A stretch of 64,000 nucleotides of DNA from Roseivivax lentus (GCF_900156805.1 NZ_FTOQ01000008.1:1-64000); one strand, 5' to 3'. Shown: positions 1 through 9,391, numbered from the stretch's first letter. The notes: a model not told the origin generated them from the letters alone. Translations and numbers: made by a program.

Positions 1-95
1 ATCGCCGCCGTCAGCGTGGTCTTGCCGTGGTCGACGTGACCGATCGTGCCGATGTTGCAGTGCGGCTTCGAGCGGTCGAACTTTTCCTTTGCCAT
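1..95 (-). CDS. tuf: Elongation factor Tu, N-terminal fragment
   Basis: The 31 visible codons read [20 protein letters not shown] and continue into [11 protein letters not shown]. This is the EF-Tu start with the GTPase P-loop [10 protein letters not shown]-Tu delivers aminoacyl-tRNA to the ribosome in the cytoplasm. A GGAGGCC ribosome binding site lies just upstream of the ATG at 95. It is the last gene of the str operon behind fusA, and the rest lies beyond the left edge of the window. Confidence 0.97.
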   Translation of the reverse strand, partial: MAKEKFDRSKPHCNIGTIGHVDHGKTTLTAA

Positions 96-122
96 GATAT
101 GGCCTCCTGTTCTTTTGCGGAT

Positions 123-174
123 GGTGGGCTTTCGCCCACCCTACAATGGTGGGTAGGGCGGGGTTTCCCCCGCC
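123..174. terminator. Two hairpins between fusA and tuf
   Basis: Two perfect stem-loops follow each other. GGTGGGC (123-129) pairs with GCCCACC (134-140) over a TTTC loop. GGCGGGG (157-163) pairs with CCCCGCC (168-174). They lie in the 86-bp gap between the fusA stop and the tuf start. There is no U tract, so they may be mRNA-stability or partial-termination elements that separate tuf expression from the rest of the str operon. Confidence 0.55.
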
Positions 175-181
175 ACCCGGC

Positions 182-2323
182 TTATGCGTATTTCGCCTGG
201 ATCTCGTCGGAGATGTTCTGCGGAACCGGATTGTAATGGTCGAACTGCATCGTGAACTGCGCGCGGCCCGAGGACATCGAGCGCAGGTTGTTGATGTAGC
301 CGAACATGTTGGCCAGCGGCACCATCGCATGGATCGCCACGGCATTGCCGCGCGGCTCCTGCCCGGTCACCTGGCCCCGGCGGGACGTCAGGTCACCGAT
401 GATGTTGCCGGTGTAATCCTCGGGCGTCACGACCTCGACCTTCATCATCGGCTCGAGGAGCTTCGCGCCGGCCTTCTTGAGGCCTTCGCGCATGCCCATC
501 CGTGCCGCGATCTCGAACGCGAGAACCGAGGAGTCCACGTCGTGGAACTTGCCGTCGATCAGCGCGACCTTGAAGTCGATCACCGGGAAGCCCGCGAGCG
601 GACCGGAATCCATCACCGACTTGATGCCCTTTTCGACACCGGGGATGTATTCCTTCGGCACCGCGCCGCCGACGATCTTGCTCTCGAACGAGTAGCCTTC
701 GCCCGGCTCTGTCGGCGAAATCACCAGCTTGACCTCGGCGAACTGACCCGAACCACCCGACTGCTTCTTGTGGGTGTAGGTATGCTCGACCTCGTGGCCG
801 ATGGTTTCACGGTAAGCCACCTGCGGCGCGCCGATATTGGCCTCGACCTTGAACTCCCGCTTGAGGCGGTCGACGAGGATGTCGAGGTGAAGTTCACCCA
901 TGCCCTTCATGATGGTCTGGCCCGACTCGATGTCGGTCTCGACCTTGAAGGACGGGTCCTCGGCGGCAAGCCGCTGCAGACCGGCGGACATCTTCTCCTG
1001 GTCGGCCTTCGTCTTGGGCTCGACGGCGATCTCGATCACCGGATCGGGGAAGGTCATCGTCTCGAGCACGACCTGCTTCTGCGGATCGCAGAGCGTGTCG
1101 CCCGTGGTCGTGTCCTTCAGGCCCGCGATGGCGATGATGTCGCCGGAACCGGCCCAATCGATCTCTTCGCGCGAGTTCGAGTGCATCATCATCATCCGGC
1201 CGATGCGCTCTTTCTTGCCCTTCGTCGAGTTCATCACCGAACCGCCCTTCTCGAGGAGGCCCGAATAGATGCGGGTGAAGGTCAGCGAGCCGACGAACGG
1301 GTCGTTCATGATCTTGAACGCGAGGCCCGCGAAGGGCTGCTCGTCGCCGGGGCGGCGTTCGATGTTGCGCGTCTCGGTCTCGTCATCCGGTGCGAAGCCC
1401 ATGTAGGGCGGCACGTCGAGCGGACCCGGCAGATAGTCGATCACGGCGTTCAGCAGGGGCTGCACGCCCTTGTTCTTGAACGCGGAACCGGCCAGCACCG
1501 GAACGAAGGACATCGACAGCGTGCCCTTGCGGATCAGCGCCCGCAGGGTCGGCAAATCGGGCTCTTCGCCTTCGAGGTACTTCTCCATCGCGTCGTCGTC
1601 CATTTCGACGGCGAGCTCGACGAGATTGGCGCGATATTCCTCGGCCTTGTCCTTCATCTCGTCGCGGATGTCCTGGATGACCCAGGATGCACCGAGATCC
1701 TCGCCCTTCCAGACCCATTCCTTCATGGTCACGAGGTCGATGATGCCCTCGAGCTGATCCTCCGCCCCGATGGGCAGCTGGATCGGCGCCGGGGTCGCAC
1801 CGGTGCGGTCCTTGATCATGTGGACACAGTTGTAGAAGTCCGCGCCGATCTTATCCATCTTGTTGACGAAGACGATCCGCGGGACCTTGTAGCGGTCGGC
1901 CTGACGCCACACCGTTTCGGTCTGCGGCTCGACGCCCGCATTCGCGTCCAGAACGGCAACCGCACCGTCGAGCACGGCCAGCGAACGCTCGACTTCGATG
2001 GTGAAGTCCACGTGTCCGGGCGTGTCGATGATGTTGAAGCGGAACTTGGCTTCCTGCGGCGTGTCGCCGTAGATGCCGGTCGGGTTCTCGCCGTCCTCGG
2101 TACGGAACCAGAAGGTCGTGGTCGCAGCGGAGGTGATGGTGATGCCCCGCTCCTGCTCCTGCTCCATCCAGTCCATGGTCGCGGCGCCGTCATGGACTTC
2201 GCCGATCTTGTGGGACTTGCCGGTGTAGAACAGGATGCGCTCGGTGCAGGTGGTCTTGCCTGCATCGATATGCGCCATGATCCCGAAGTTCCGGTAGCGG
2301 TCGAGAGTGTATTCGCGTGCCAT
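182..2323 (-). CDS. fusA: Elongation factor G
   Basis: The 713-residue protein starts [20 protein letters not shown] and has the GTPase P-loop AHIDAGKTT near residues 17-25, the DTPGH switch motif and NKMD. It is the full length expected for bacterial EF-G, the ribosomal translocase. It sits between rpsG and tuf in standard str operon order, all on the minus strand, so it is almost certainly cotranscribed from the promoter upstream of rpsL. No anomaly is seen. Confidence 0.99.
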   Translation of the reverse strand: MAREYTLDRYRNFGIMAHIDAGKTTCTERILFYTGKSHKIGEVHDGAATMDWMEQEQERGITITSAATTTFWFRTEDGENPTGIYGDTPQEAKFRFNIIDTPGHVDFTIEVERSLAVLDGAVAVLDANAGVEPQTETVWRQADRYKVPRIVFVNKMDKIGADFYNCVHMIKDRTGATPAPIQLPIGAEDQLEGIIDLVTMKEWVWKGEDLGASWVIQDIRDEMKDKAEEYRANLVELAVEMDDDAMEKYLEGEEPDLPTLRALIRKGTLSMSFVPVLAGSAFKNKGVQPLLNAVIDYLPGPLDVPPYMGFAPDDETETRNIERRPGDEQPFAGLAFKIMNDPFVGSLTFTRIYSGLLEKGGSVMNSTKGKKERIGRMMMMHSNSREEIDWAGSGDIIAIAGLKDTTTGDTLCDPQKQVVLETMTFPDPVIEIAVEPKTKADQEKMSAGLQRLAAEDPSFKVETDIESGQTIMKGMGELHLDILVDRLKREFKVEANIGAPQVAYRETIGHEVEHTYTHKKQSGGSGQFAEVKLVISPTEPGEGYSFESKIVGGAVPKEYIPGVEKGIKSVMDSGPLAGFPVIDFKVALIDGKFHDVDSSVLAFEIAARMGMREGLKKAGAKLLEPMMKVEVVTPEDYTGNIIGDLTSRRGQVTGQEPRGNAVAIHAMVPLANMFGYINNLRSMSSGRAQFTMQFDHYNPVPQNISDEIQAKYA

Positions 2324-2351
2324 TGGGAATGGTCCTCAGGCTAGATTGTTA

Positions 2352-2822
2352 TTACCAGCGGTAGTGGCTGAACGCCTTGTTGGCATCGGCCATCTTGTGC
2401 GTGTCTTCGCGCTTCTTCACCGCGGAACCGCGGGACTGAACCGCGTCCAGAAGCTCGCCCGCGAGGCGCTCTTCCATGGTGTTCTCGTTGCGGCCGCGCG
2501 ACGCGATGATGAGCCAGCGGATGGCCAGCGCCTCACGGCGCTCGGGACGCACTTCGACGGGCACCTGGTAGGTGGCACCACCGACGCGGCGCGAGCGGAC
2601 CTCGACGGCGGGCTTGATGTTGTCGAGCGCCTCGTGGAACACCTCGACGGGTGCCCGTTTGATCTTGCCTTCGACGCGATCGAGCGCGTTGTAGACGATC
2701 CGCTCGGCGACGGATTTCTTGCCGTCGACCATCAGGTTGTTCATGAACTTGGTCAGCACCGTGTCGCCATATTTGGCGTCGGGCAGAATCTCGCGCTTTT
2801 CGGCGGAATGACGACGGGACAT
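2352..2822 (-). CDS. rpsG: 30S ribosomal protein S7
   Basis: The 156-residue protein begins [20 protein letters not shown] and ends [15 protein letters not shown], the typical S7 ends and length. S7 binds the 3' major domain of 16S rRNA and nucleates assembly of the 30S head. It lies 12 bp downstream of rpsL and 28 bp upstream of fusA. In other bacteria S7 represses translation of the str mRNA; no such site was examined here. Confidence 0.99.
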   Translation of the reverse strand: MSRRHSAEKREILPDAKYGDTVLTKFMNNLMVDGKKSVAERIVYNALDRVEGKIKRAPVEVFHEALDNIKPAVEVRSRRVGGATYQVPVEVRPERREALAIRWLIIASRGRNENTMEERLAGELLDAVQSRGSAVKKREDTHKMADANKAFSHYRW

Positions 2823-2834
2823 GGTGTAATCCTC

Positions 2835-3206
2835 TTACTTCGGACGCTTGGCGCCATATTTCGAACGGCGCTGCTTACGGTCCTTGACGCCCTGGGTATC
2901 CAGCACACCGCGCAGGATGTGGTAGCGCACACCGGGAAGGTCCTTCACACGACCGCCGCGGATGAGCACGACAGAGTGCTCCTGCAGGTTGTGGCTTTCG
3001 CCCGGAATGTAGCTGATGACCTCGTAGCCGTTGGTCAGACGCACCTTGGCCACCTTCCGCATCGCCGAGTTCGGCTTCTTCGGCGTGGTGGTGTAGACGC
3101 GCGTGCACACGCCCCGCTTCTGCGGGCACTGCTCGAGGTGCTGCGACTTCGAGCGCTTGACTTTGGGCTGCCGCGGTTTGCGGATCAGCTGCTGAATCGT
3201 TGGCAT
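2835..3206 (-). CDS. rpsL: 30S ribosomal protein S12
   Basis: The 123-residue protein begins [20 protein letters not shown], the exact family start, so the ATG at 3206 is preferred over longer readings that run upstream. It keeps the conserved loops TPKKPNSA and [14 protein letters not shown]12 sits at the decoding centre and is the classical target of streptomycin-resistance mutations. Lys is present in TPKKPNSA, the wild-type sensitive form. It is the first gene of the operon. Confidence 0.99.
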   Translation of the reverse strand: MPTIQQLIRKPRQPKVKRSKSQHLEQCPQKRGVCTRVYTTTPKKPNSAMRKVAKVRLTNGYEVISYIPGESHNLQEHSVVLIRGGRVKDLPGVRYHILRGVLDTQGVKDRKQRRSKYGAKRPK

Positions 3207-3526
3207 TCCGGATTCCCCGTATAGCTCACATATGGGTGCGCAAGGCCCGGGCCCGGCGCGGTTTCTCTGGGTCGGCATGCCCGCGCGTCCGCGGGAACAC
3301 CTGCTGTCTCGCTGAGAGGGCCTCCGGGGCGCCTGAATGGCTGCGCCGCCGTCTCCGGTCTGGTCCCCGCCATGGCCACGATAGCCCGACGCAAAAAGCC
3401 GCATTCGTTCCCTCATCTCGGGAACGACGCGGGAGATACCAGAGGATCGGGGCAACAGGGCCCGGATCATGACCGCTTCTCGTCTGTATGGTCAGACCGG
3501 ATGCCACGTGGCAGGCCGGTCAGGAT
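3207..3526 (-). other. Long 5' leader of the str operon
   Basis: About 320 nt separate the predicted transcription start (near 3526) from the rpsL ATG. I see no convincing gene here. The leader holds a perfect 7-bp hairpin, CGTTCCC (3406-3412) with GGGAACG (3420-3426). A second TATACG hexamer lies close to rpsL. The length suggests leader-based control, but no known ribosomal-protein binding structure was recognised. Confidence 0.4.
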
Positions 3527-3532
3527 GGGCGG

Positions 3533-3561
3533 CGTATATGGGGAGTCGGGTACCTTGTCAA
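3533..3561 (-). promoter_or_regulatory. Strong sigma70-type promoter of the str operon
   Basis: On the minus strand a perfect TTGACA (-35, 3556-3561) is followed by exactly 17 bp and TATACG (-10, 3533-3538). Spacing and hexamers fit a housekeeping promoter firing towards rpsL. It is the best promoter match seen in the window and is placed as expected for a ribosomal operon. The 5' leader it implies is unusually long. Confidence 0.75.
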
Positions 3562-3681
3562 CAGCCCGGGGGACACAGTTCCCGGCAGCGATTTCGCCCT
3601 GCAGGGACGGGCCTTGCCCGCATCGCCGCCCGCTGTCAGCCTGCGCCCCGAAGGCACGGTTTCGCGCGAGGCACAATCGAC

Positions 3682-4512
3682 ATGCAGGTGATCGGATTCT
3701 GCCGCTTCTCCTATCCCGCCGAGGGCGGCTTCCAGGTCGAGCATGACGACCTCGCCGCGCGCATGGCCTATCTCTACGCCCCCGCGCGGCTCGATGAAAG
3801 GTTGCGGCTCTTCGAGACGATCTGCCTGCCCTCCATCGCCGCGCAGACCGATCCCGACTTCACCTTCGTCATTCTGATCGGCGACAGCCTGCCCGAACCC
3901 GCCAAGGCGCGGCTCGAGGCGCTGGTGGCGGGCGTGCCGCAAGCGGTGATCGACGCCCGCCCGCCCGGCGCCCATCGCAAGGTCTGCCAGGACGCCATCA
4001 ACGCCGCCCGATCCGACATGGCCGCGCCCTGCCTGCAGTTCCGCCATGACGACGACGATGCCATCGCGGTGGATTTCGTGGCCGCGCTGCGGCAGGCGGC
4101 GGCGGATTGCGCGGCGCTTTGCGCGGCGCACCGGCTCGTCGGGTTCGACTGGAACCGCGGCCACCTGGTCAGCGCCGATGCGCAGGGGCTCTGCGCCGAG
4201 CCCGTGGTGCATCCCTATTGGGGGGTGGCGCAGGCCCTCCACGTGCAGGGCGGCGTGCGGCAGAGCGTGATGAATTTCGGTCATCAGAAGATCGCCCTGC
4301 ACATGCCGACGGTGACCTTCAACGCGCCCGACATGTATCTGCGCGGCCATAACGGCTTCAACGATTCGCGCCAGAAGGCGCATGTGAAGCCGCATCCCCT
4401 GCCCCGGCTCGATGCCGCGGGCGAGGACGCGATGCGCGCGCGCTTCAACGTGGACGCGGACCGGATCCGGCAGGTATTCGCGTCTGCGTCCGGACCGCGC
4501 GCCCGCGCCTGA
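3682..4512 (+). CDS. Glycosyltransferase, putative rhamnosyltransferase family
   Basis: The 276-residue cytoplasmic protein begins MQVIGFCRFSYPAEGGFQVE and resembles the family annotated as putative rhamnosyl transferases in Rhodobacterales. It has an Asp run HDDDDAIAVDF near residues 116-126, which probably serves as the metal/nucleotide-sugar binding motif. There is no signal peptide. The ATG at 3682 is chosen because similarity begins there. Its 3' end overlaps the convergent exporter gene by 68 bp. The donor and acceptor are unknown. Confidence 0.75.
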   Translation: MQVIGFCRFSYPAEGGFQVEHDDLAARMAYLYAPARLDERLRLFETICLPSIAAQTDPDFTFVILIGDSLPEPAKARLEALVAGVPQAVIDARPPGAHRKVCQDAINAARSDMAAPCLQFRHDDDDAIAVDFVAALRQAAADCAALCAAHRLVGFDWNRGHLVSADAQGLCAEPVVHPYWGVAQALHVQGGVRQSVMNFGHQKIALHMPTVTFNAPDMYLRGHNGFNDSRQKAHVKPHPLPRLDAAGEDAMRARFNVDADRIRQVFASASGPRARA

Positions 4513-5353
4513 GGGTGAAGACGCCCGCGCCGACGATGATCGCCGCACCCGCGAAGGTCAGCGGCTCGGGCCATTCGCCGAAGACCGCCCAGCCCAGCAC
4601 CAGCGCCCAGATGAGCGAGGTATAGCGGAAGGGCGCCACCGCCCCCACATCGCCCACCCGCATCGCCGCGACCGACAGGAAATAGCCCGCGGTCACGAAA
4701 AGCGCCGAGCCCAGCACCAGCCCCGACAGGCGCGGCGTCATCGGCGACCAGCCCTGCACCGCCGTCAGCCCGACCGAGAACAGCGTCACGGCGATGGCCG
4801 CCGACAGCGTCACCAGCAGCGACGGCACCGCGACCGACATCCGCCGCGTCACCAGATCGCGCAGGGTCACGAAACCCACCGCGATGAGCACGTAGACCGA
4901 GGCCAGCGTGAAATCCCCGGTGCCGGGCCGGGTGATCAGCAGCATGCCGACAAAGCCCGCCGCGATGGCCGACCAGCGCCGCCAGCCCACCGCCTCGCCA
5001 AGAAACAGCGCGGCACAGAGCGTCACGGTCAGCGGCACCGATTGCAGGATCGCGGTCACGTTGGCGATGGGCAGCGCCAGAAGCGCGGTGAGGAAGAAAT
5101 AGGCCGCGCCGATCTCGGCCGCGCAGCGCAGCGCGATCAGCCGCGCGTCGCGCGCGGGAACACGCCGCAGCGCATGGAAGCGGCGCGCGAGCAGCAACAG
5201 AACGGCGATGGCGATCACCCCGCGCAAGAGCAGGATCTGCCCCAGCGACAGGTCCGTCGCCGCCGCCTTCACGAAGACATCGTTGATGGTGAAGGCCGCC
5301 ATCGAGGCCATCATCAGACCCGCCCCGCGGCGATTGTCGGCATCCGTGCTCAT
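4445..5353 (-). CDS. DMT superfamily (EamA) membrane transporter
   Basis: A protein of about 302 residues with roughly ten hydrophobic segments arranged as two EamA repeats, starting MSTDADNRRGAGLMMASMAA. EamA proteins export or import small metabolites; the substrate cannot be told from sequence. Conserved features include the first-repeat segment ending in RRFHALRRVP and the C-terminal FGEWPEPLTFAGAAIIVGAG. The ATG at 5353 fits the family start better than an ATG 36 bp upstream. It is convergent with the glycosyltransferase and overlaps its tail. Confidence 0.85.
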   Translation of the reverse strand: MSTDADNRRGAGLMMASMAAFTINDVFVKAAATDLSLGQILLLRGVIAIAVLLLLARRFHALRRVPARDARLIALRCAAEIGAAYFFLTALLALPIANVTAILQSVPLTVTLCAALFLGEAVGWRRWSAIAAGFVGMLLITRPGTGDFTLASVYVLIAVGFVTLRDLVTRRMSVAVPSLLVTLSAAIAVTLFSVGLTAVQGWSPMTPRLSGLVLGSALFVTAGYFLSVAAMRVGDVGAVAPFRYTSLIWALVLGWAVFGEWPEPLTFAGAAIIVGAGVFTLRRGRAVRTQTRIPAGSGPRPR

Positions 5354-5609
5354 GGAGTTCGCTCTTAGACCTCCGCAAGTCCCGCGCAAGTGTTTTCAGG
5401 GCGGCGCGGAAAGGCTCGGCGCGGCGGGCTTGTCCGACCGTGGAGCCCGTGCGGCGCCCGGCCGCCCTGCCCCAAGTCCGAAAACACGGCACGACCGAAC
5501 GCCACGAGCCTCGGCGGCGCAACCCACATATAGTGACGCTTGCCCCGCCCTGCGCCAGATGGTCTAATCCCTCTTCAACCCAACCACAGAATCCGGGACC
5601 GAGCAGCGC

Positions 5610-7568
5610 ATGGCCGAAGACCTTCTCGCGGGGCACGAGCCCACCGATTACGACGCCTCCTCCATCGAGATCCTCGAAGGGCTGGAGCCCGTCCGCAAAC
5701 GCCCCGGCATGTATATCGGCGGCACCGATGAACGCGCGCTGCATCACATGGTGGCGGAAATCCTCGACAATTCCATGGACGAGGCCGTCGCGGGCCACGC
5801 CAACCGCATCGAGGTGGAGCTGCTCGCGGACGGGTCGTGCCTGATCCGCGACAACGGGCGCGGCATCCCGATCGACCCGCATCCGAAGTTTCCCGACAAG
5901 TCCGCGCTCGAGGTCATTCTCTGCACGCTGCATGCGGGCGGCAAGTTCTCGGGCAAGGCCTACGAGACCTCGGGCGGCCTGCACGGGGTCGGCGCCTCGG
6001 TCGTGAACGCCCTGTCGGACCTGATGGTGGTCGAGGTGGCGCGCAACCGCGAGGTTTACGAACAGCGCTTCTCGCGCGGTGTGCCGCAGGGTCCGGTGGC
6101 CCGGATCGGCCAGGCCCCGAACCGGCGCGGCACGACGATCACCTTCCACGCGGACCCGGAGATCTTCGGGCATCACAAGCTCAAGCCCGCGCGGCTCTTC
6201 GCGATGGTCCGCTCCAAGGCGTATCTCTTCTCGGGCGTTGAGATCCGCTGGAAAACCGCCATCGACGACGGCGAGACCCCGAAAGAGGCCACGTTCCACT
6301 TCCCCGGCGGCCTCTCGGACTACCTGACCGAAAGCCTTGGCGGTGCGGCCACCTACGCCGCCGCCCCCTTCGCGGGCACGGTCGGTTTCCAGGAACGCTT
6401 CGGCAAGCCCGGCAAGGTGGAATGGGCGATCAACTGGACGCCGTCCCGCGACGGCTTCCTGCAAAGCTACTGCAACACGGTGCCGACCCCCGAAGGCGGC
6501 ACGCACGAGGCGGGTTTTTGGGCCGCGATCCTCAAGGGCATCCGCGCCTACGGCGAACTGGCCAGCAACAAGAAGGCCGCCAACATCACCCGCGAAGACC
6601 TGGTGACGGGCGGTTGCGCGCTGGTCTCGTGCTTCATCCGCGAGCCGGAATTCGTGGGCCAGACCAAGGACCGGCTGGCCACGGTCGAGGCGGCGAAGCT
6701 CGTCGAAGGCGCGGTGCGCGACCATTTCGACAATTGGCTGGCCTCCGACACCAAGTCCGCGGGCGCGATCCTCGATTTCCTCGTGCTGCGCGCCGAGGAA
6801 CGGATGCGCCGCCGGAAAGAGAAAGAGACCGCGCGCAAATCCGCCACCAAGAAGCTGCGCCTGCCCGGCAAGCTGACGGATTGCTCGTCGAAGACCCGCG
6901 AGGGCACGGAGCTTTTCATCGTCGAGGGCGATTCCGCAGGGGGTTCGGCCAAGGGCGCGCGCTTCCGCGAGACCCAGGCGCTGCTGCCGCTCAAGGGCAA
7001 GATCCTGAACGTGCTGGGCGCGGCCTCGTCGAAGCTGGGCTCGAACGCCGAAATCTCCGATCTCTGCGAGGCGCTCGGCGTGGGTCTCGGGACCAAGTTC
7101 AACCTCGACGACCTGCGCTATGAGAAGATCATCATCATGACCGACGCGGACGTCGACGGCGCGCATATCGCCTCGCTCCTGATGACGTTCTTCTTTTCGC
7201 AGATGCGTCCGCTGATCGATAACGGGCATCTCTACCTCGCCTGCCCGCCACTCTATCGCCTGACCCAAGGCGCCAAGCGCGTCTATGTCGCCGACGACGC
7301 CGAAAAGGAGCTTTGGCTCGAAAAGGGGCTCGGCGGGAAGGGCAAGATCGACCTGCAGCGCTTCAAGGGTCTCGGAGAGATGGACGCGAAGGACCTTAAA
7401 GAGACCACGATGGACCCCGCGACGCGCAAGCTGATCCGCGTGACCATCGACGAGGACGAGCCCGGCGAGACCGGCGATCTGGTGGAGCGGCTGATGGGCA
7501 AGAAGCCCGAGCTGCGGTTCCAGTACATCCAGGAGAATGCGCGGTTCGTGGAGGAGTTGGATGTTTGA
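5610..7568 (+). CDS. parE: DNA topoisomerase IV subunit B
   Basis: The 652-residue protein has the GHKL ATPase domain at the N-terminus (EILDNSMDEA, GGLHGVGASVVNALS) and the TOPRIM domain with EGDSAGG and DADVDGAHI. It forms the ATPase half of topoisomerase IV, which decatenates daughter chromosomes. Starting with YDASSIEILEGLEPVRKRPG after a short lead is typical of ParE rather than GyrB, and the length fits ParE. No parC is nearby, which is common in this order. The start at 5610 is the first ATG before the conserved region. Confidence 0.95.
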   Translation: MAEDLLAGHEPTDYDASSIEILEGLEPVRKRPGMYIGGTDERALHHMVAEILDNSMDEAVAGHANRIEVELLADGSCLIRDNGRGIPIDPHPKFPDKSALEVILCTLHAGGKFSGKAYETSGGLHGVGASVVNALSDLMVVEVARNREVYEQRFSRGVPQGPVARIGQAPNRRGTTITFHADPEIFGHHKLKPARLFAMVRSKAYLFSGVEIRWKTAIDDGETPKEATFHFPGGLSDYLTESLGGAATYAAAPFAGTVGFQERFGKPGKVEWAINWTPSRDGFLQSYCNTVPTPEGGTHEAGFWAAILKGIRAYGELASNKKAANITREDLVTGGCALVSCFIREPEFVGQTKDRLATVEAAKLVEGAVRDHFDNWLASDTKSAGAILDFLVLRAEERMRRRKEKETARKSATKKLRLPGKLTDCSSKTREGTELFIVEGDSAGGSAKGARFRETQALLPLKGKILNVLGAASSKLGSNAEISDLCEALGVGLGTKFNLDDLRYEKIIIMTDADVDGAHIASLLMTFFFSQMRPLIDNGHLYLACPPLYRLTQGAKRVYVADDAEKELWLEKGLGGKGKIDLQRFKGLGEMDAKDLKETTMDPATRKLIRVTIDEDEPGETGDLVERLMGKKPELRFQYIQENARFVEELDV

Positions 7569-8391
7569 GACTCAATTTAGATCAGGTATCTTTACCGCGC
7601 ATCACCTACTAAATGCTGGGCGCGATTGAGCTGTGATACCTAAATATTGACAAGTCGGCAGGTATCTGGCTGAGTCGAGATAGCCCGAATCGACGGGGCA
7701 GACTGGAGCAGTCTCTTGACCAAGCTTTTGAATGTCCCTTGCCGAAGATCGAGAGCGGCAACTCGAGATGAGCGCCCAAAAGGGCTCAACTGGTAAGGTT
7801 TAAATCGCACCACGCTTTTGCCGAAGTGTGGTCCGCAACACCACGAATAAAGGCGCTTTGGCCCAACAGCGTGAAGCTCGCGGCCCCCGAGGCCCCTGGA
7901 AAAGGCTCGTAACCTCGCGGATAAGATCTTAGGCGCACCGTCTGGGCGTTCCCTGCTTGGCTCCAAGGCCCCACAAGTGTGGCAAACCCTTGAGGCTTGC
8001 AGGCGGAGAGAGACGGTGCGCCGCGCCGACATCTTCAAATAAAACAGCGCACCGTATCGAGCGCCGGTCCGGCGGGCTGGCGCTTAAACGGCTGAGGTCC
8101 GCACTTTACCTCCCCACATCATCGCGCCGCCGGAACCGCGCGCCAGCGGCCCCAAAGCGCCGGTCCGGTCGGGCCGGGCGCTTCACCGCCGCCAGACACG
8201 GAACACGCGGCGAAAATATCCCGCGCCGCAGCCCTTGCGCTGCACCCGTCGCCCTCCCCATTTCTAACGCGCAGCGCGCGTGGCGCGTCTGTCTCACCGG
8301 TGACATCGCCCTGACCTGTCAGGCAACCCTGCCCCTCTGAGCGCGACCCCGGGAGGCATTGGGCCTGCCGGAGCTACAAGGGAGACCTCCA
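7569..8391. other. Gene-poor stretch after parE
   Basis: More than 800 bp without a convincing protein gene. The first half (7569 to about 7950) is visibly richer in A+T than its surroundings and contains AGGTATC at 7584-7590 and 7660-7666 and its complement GATACCT at 7635-7641. A minus-strand open frame of 132 codons shows no recognisable domain, lacks a good ribosome site and overlaps the folded RNA candidate at 7923-8035. Downstream DNA returns to high GC and leads to a 43-codon gene. Confidence 0.5.
7923..8035 (+). ncRNA. Candidate structured ncRNA, 6S-RNA-like fold
   Basis: The segment folds into one long interrupted hairpin. From outside in: AAGAT with ATCTT; a perfect 12-bp stem GGCGCACCGTCT (7932-7943) with AGACGGTGCGCC (8011-8022); an internal bubble of about 8 nt per side; CCTGC with GCAGG; CTC(c)AAGG with CCTTGAG; and an apical CCAC-AAGT-GTGG. 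A closing stem, central bubble and terminal stem is the architecture of 6S RNA, which mimics an open promoter and binds RNA polymerase. Strand, ends and identity are inferred. No promoter or U-tract terminator was found. Confidence 0.45.
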
Positions 8392-8523
8392 ATGTCCAAG
8401 AGCAAGAACCGCGGGAACCGCGAAGCGAAAAAACCCAAGAAGGAAAAGCCGAAGGTGCTTGCGACCGCGACCAGCGCGGCCGGCAAGTCGACGACGACCA
8501 TCGCGGGCAAACCCGTCAAATAA
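8392..8523 (+). CDS. Small basic protein of unknown function
   Basis: A 43-codon gene reading MSKSKNRGNREAKKPKKEKP and continuing to PVK. It has a clear ribosome site (AGGGAGA, 8379-8385) ahead of the ATG at 8392. The N-terminal half is extremely Lys/Arg-rich and probably unstructured. Very similar short Lys/Asn/Arg-rich proteins occur widely in alphaproteobacteria as hypotheticals. No function is known; nucleic-acid binding is only a guess from the charge. Confidence 0.7.
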   Translation: MSKSKNRGNREAKKPKKEKPKVLATATSAAGKSTTTIAGKPVK

Positions 8524-8692
8524 GCCGCCTTGCGGCCGGCGCTCATGGCCTGCCCCCGGGGCGCGCGGGCCATGAGCGCACCCGGCATGATGCCATGACC
8601 CTGGCAACCAGTCCGGGGCGGTGCCGTTGCGCCCAAGAGATCACCCACCAAAACGTGAGCCGCCCCGCGCGCCGCCATGCTACGCTCACCGG

Positions 8693-9391
8693 ATGCGCCA
8701 CGTCCTCACAGCCCTCGCCCTCCTCGCCACGCCGCTTGCCGCGCAGGACACCGACCTCGAACTGGTCCTCCTCGCCGACGCCTCGGGCTCCATCGACGCC
8801 GCCGAGATCGCCTTCCAGCGCGAAGGCTACGCCCAGGCCATCACCGACCCCGAGGTGCTCGCCGCCATCGCCGACACCGCCTATGGCTCCATCGCCGTGA
8901 CCTATGTGGAATGGGCCGCGAACCAGGCCGTGGTCGCGCCCTGGACCCGCATCGCCACCCTCGAACACGCCGAACGCTTCGCTGCCGACCTGCTGTCGAA
9001 ACCGCGCCAGGCCTATGGGCGCAACGCCATCGGCTCTGCGCTTCTGGCGGGGCTCGAATTGATGGAGACCAACGATATCGACGGCTGGCGCCGCGTCATC
9101 GACTTCTCGGGCGACAGCGTCAACAACTATGCCGGCCCCTCCATCGCCGACGCCCGCGCGCAGGTGCTGGCCGCGGGCGTCACCATCAACGCCCTGCCGA
9201 TCCTCAGACCCGACGATCCGGGCCGCGCCCATGGCGGGCTCGAAGCCGCCTACGAGGCCCAGATCATCGGCGGAATGGGGGCCTTCGTGGTCACCGCCGA
9301 AAGCCGCGCAAGCTTCGCCGAGGCGGTGAAACGCAAGCTTATCCTCGAGATCTCGGGCACCCACGCCCTGCCCCGCCATGCCGAACGGTGA
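8693..9391 (+). CDS. Secreted DUF1194-type von Willebrand A protein
   Basis: A 232-residue protein with a signal peptide (MRHVLTALALLATPLAAQD). It is followed by a von Willebrand A fold whose metal-site motif DASGS (DxSxS) lies near residue 27. This matches the DUF1194 family, exported vWA proteins of unknown role in alphaproteobacteria. The start at 8693 is chosen because it begins the signal peptide; an upstream reading adds an Arg/Pro-rich lead without merit. The next gene is another exported protein 32 bp away, possibly cotranscribed. Confidence 0.8.
   Translation: MRHVLTALALLATPLAAQDTDLELVLLADASGSIDAAEIAFQREGYAQAITDPEVLAAIADTAYGSIAVTYVEWAANQAVVAPWTRIATLEHAERFAADLLSKPRQAYGRNAIGSALLAGLELMETNDIDGWRRVIDFSGDSVNNYAGPSIADARAQVLAAGVTINALPILRPDDPGRAHGGLEAAYEAQIIGGMGAFVVTAESRASFAEAVKRKLILEISGTHALPRHAER

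Noticed and set aside
146-2344. A 732-codon open frame antisense to fusA
   Set aside because: It is rich in Arg, His, Leu and Asp, has no domain, and mirrors the codon structure of fusA. Such antisense frames are usual in high-GC genes.
4284-7268. A 994-codon minus-strand frame across parE and the EamA gene
   Set aside because: It opposes parE through most of its length and changes character where the EamA gene begins; the EamA protein is read in another frame.
7640-8038. A 132-codon minus-strand frame downstream of parE
   Set aside because: No ribosome site, no recognisable family, and it overlaps the nested hairpin candidate, which explains the sequence better.
7700-8050. RNase P RNA, tmRNA or SRP RNA in the gene-free stretch
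   Set aside because: None of their conserved cores (for example GAGGAAAGTCCGGGC for RNase P, the tmRNA tag codons, or GGAAGGAAGCA of SRP RNA) is present.
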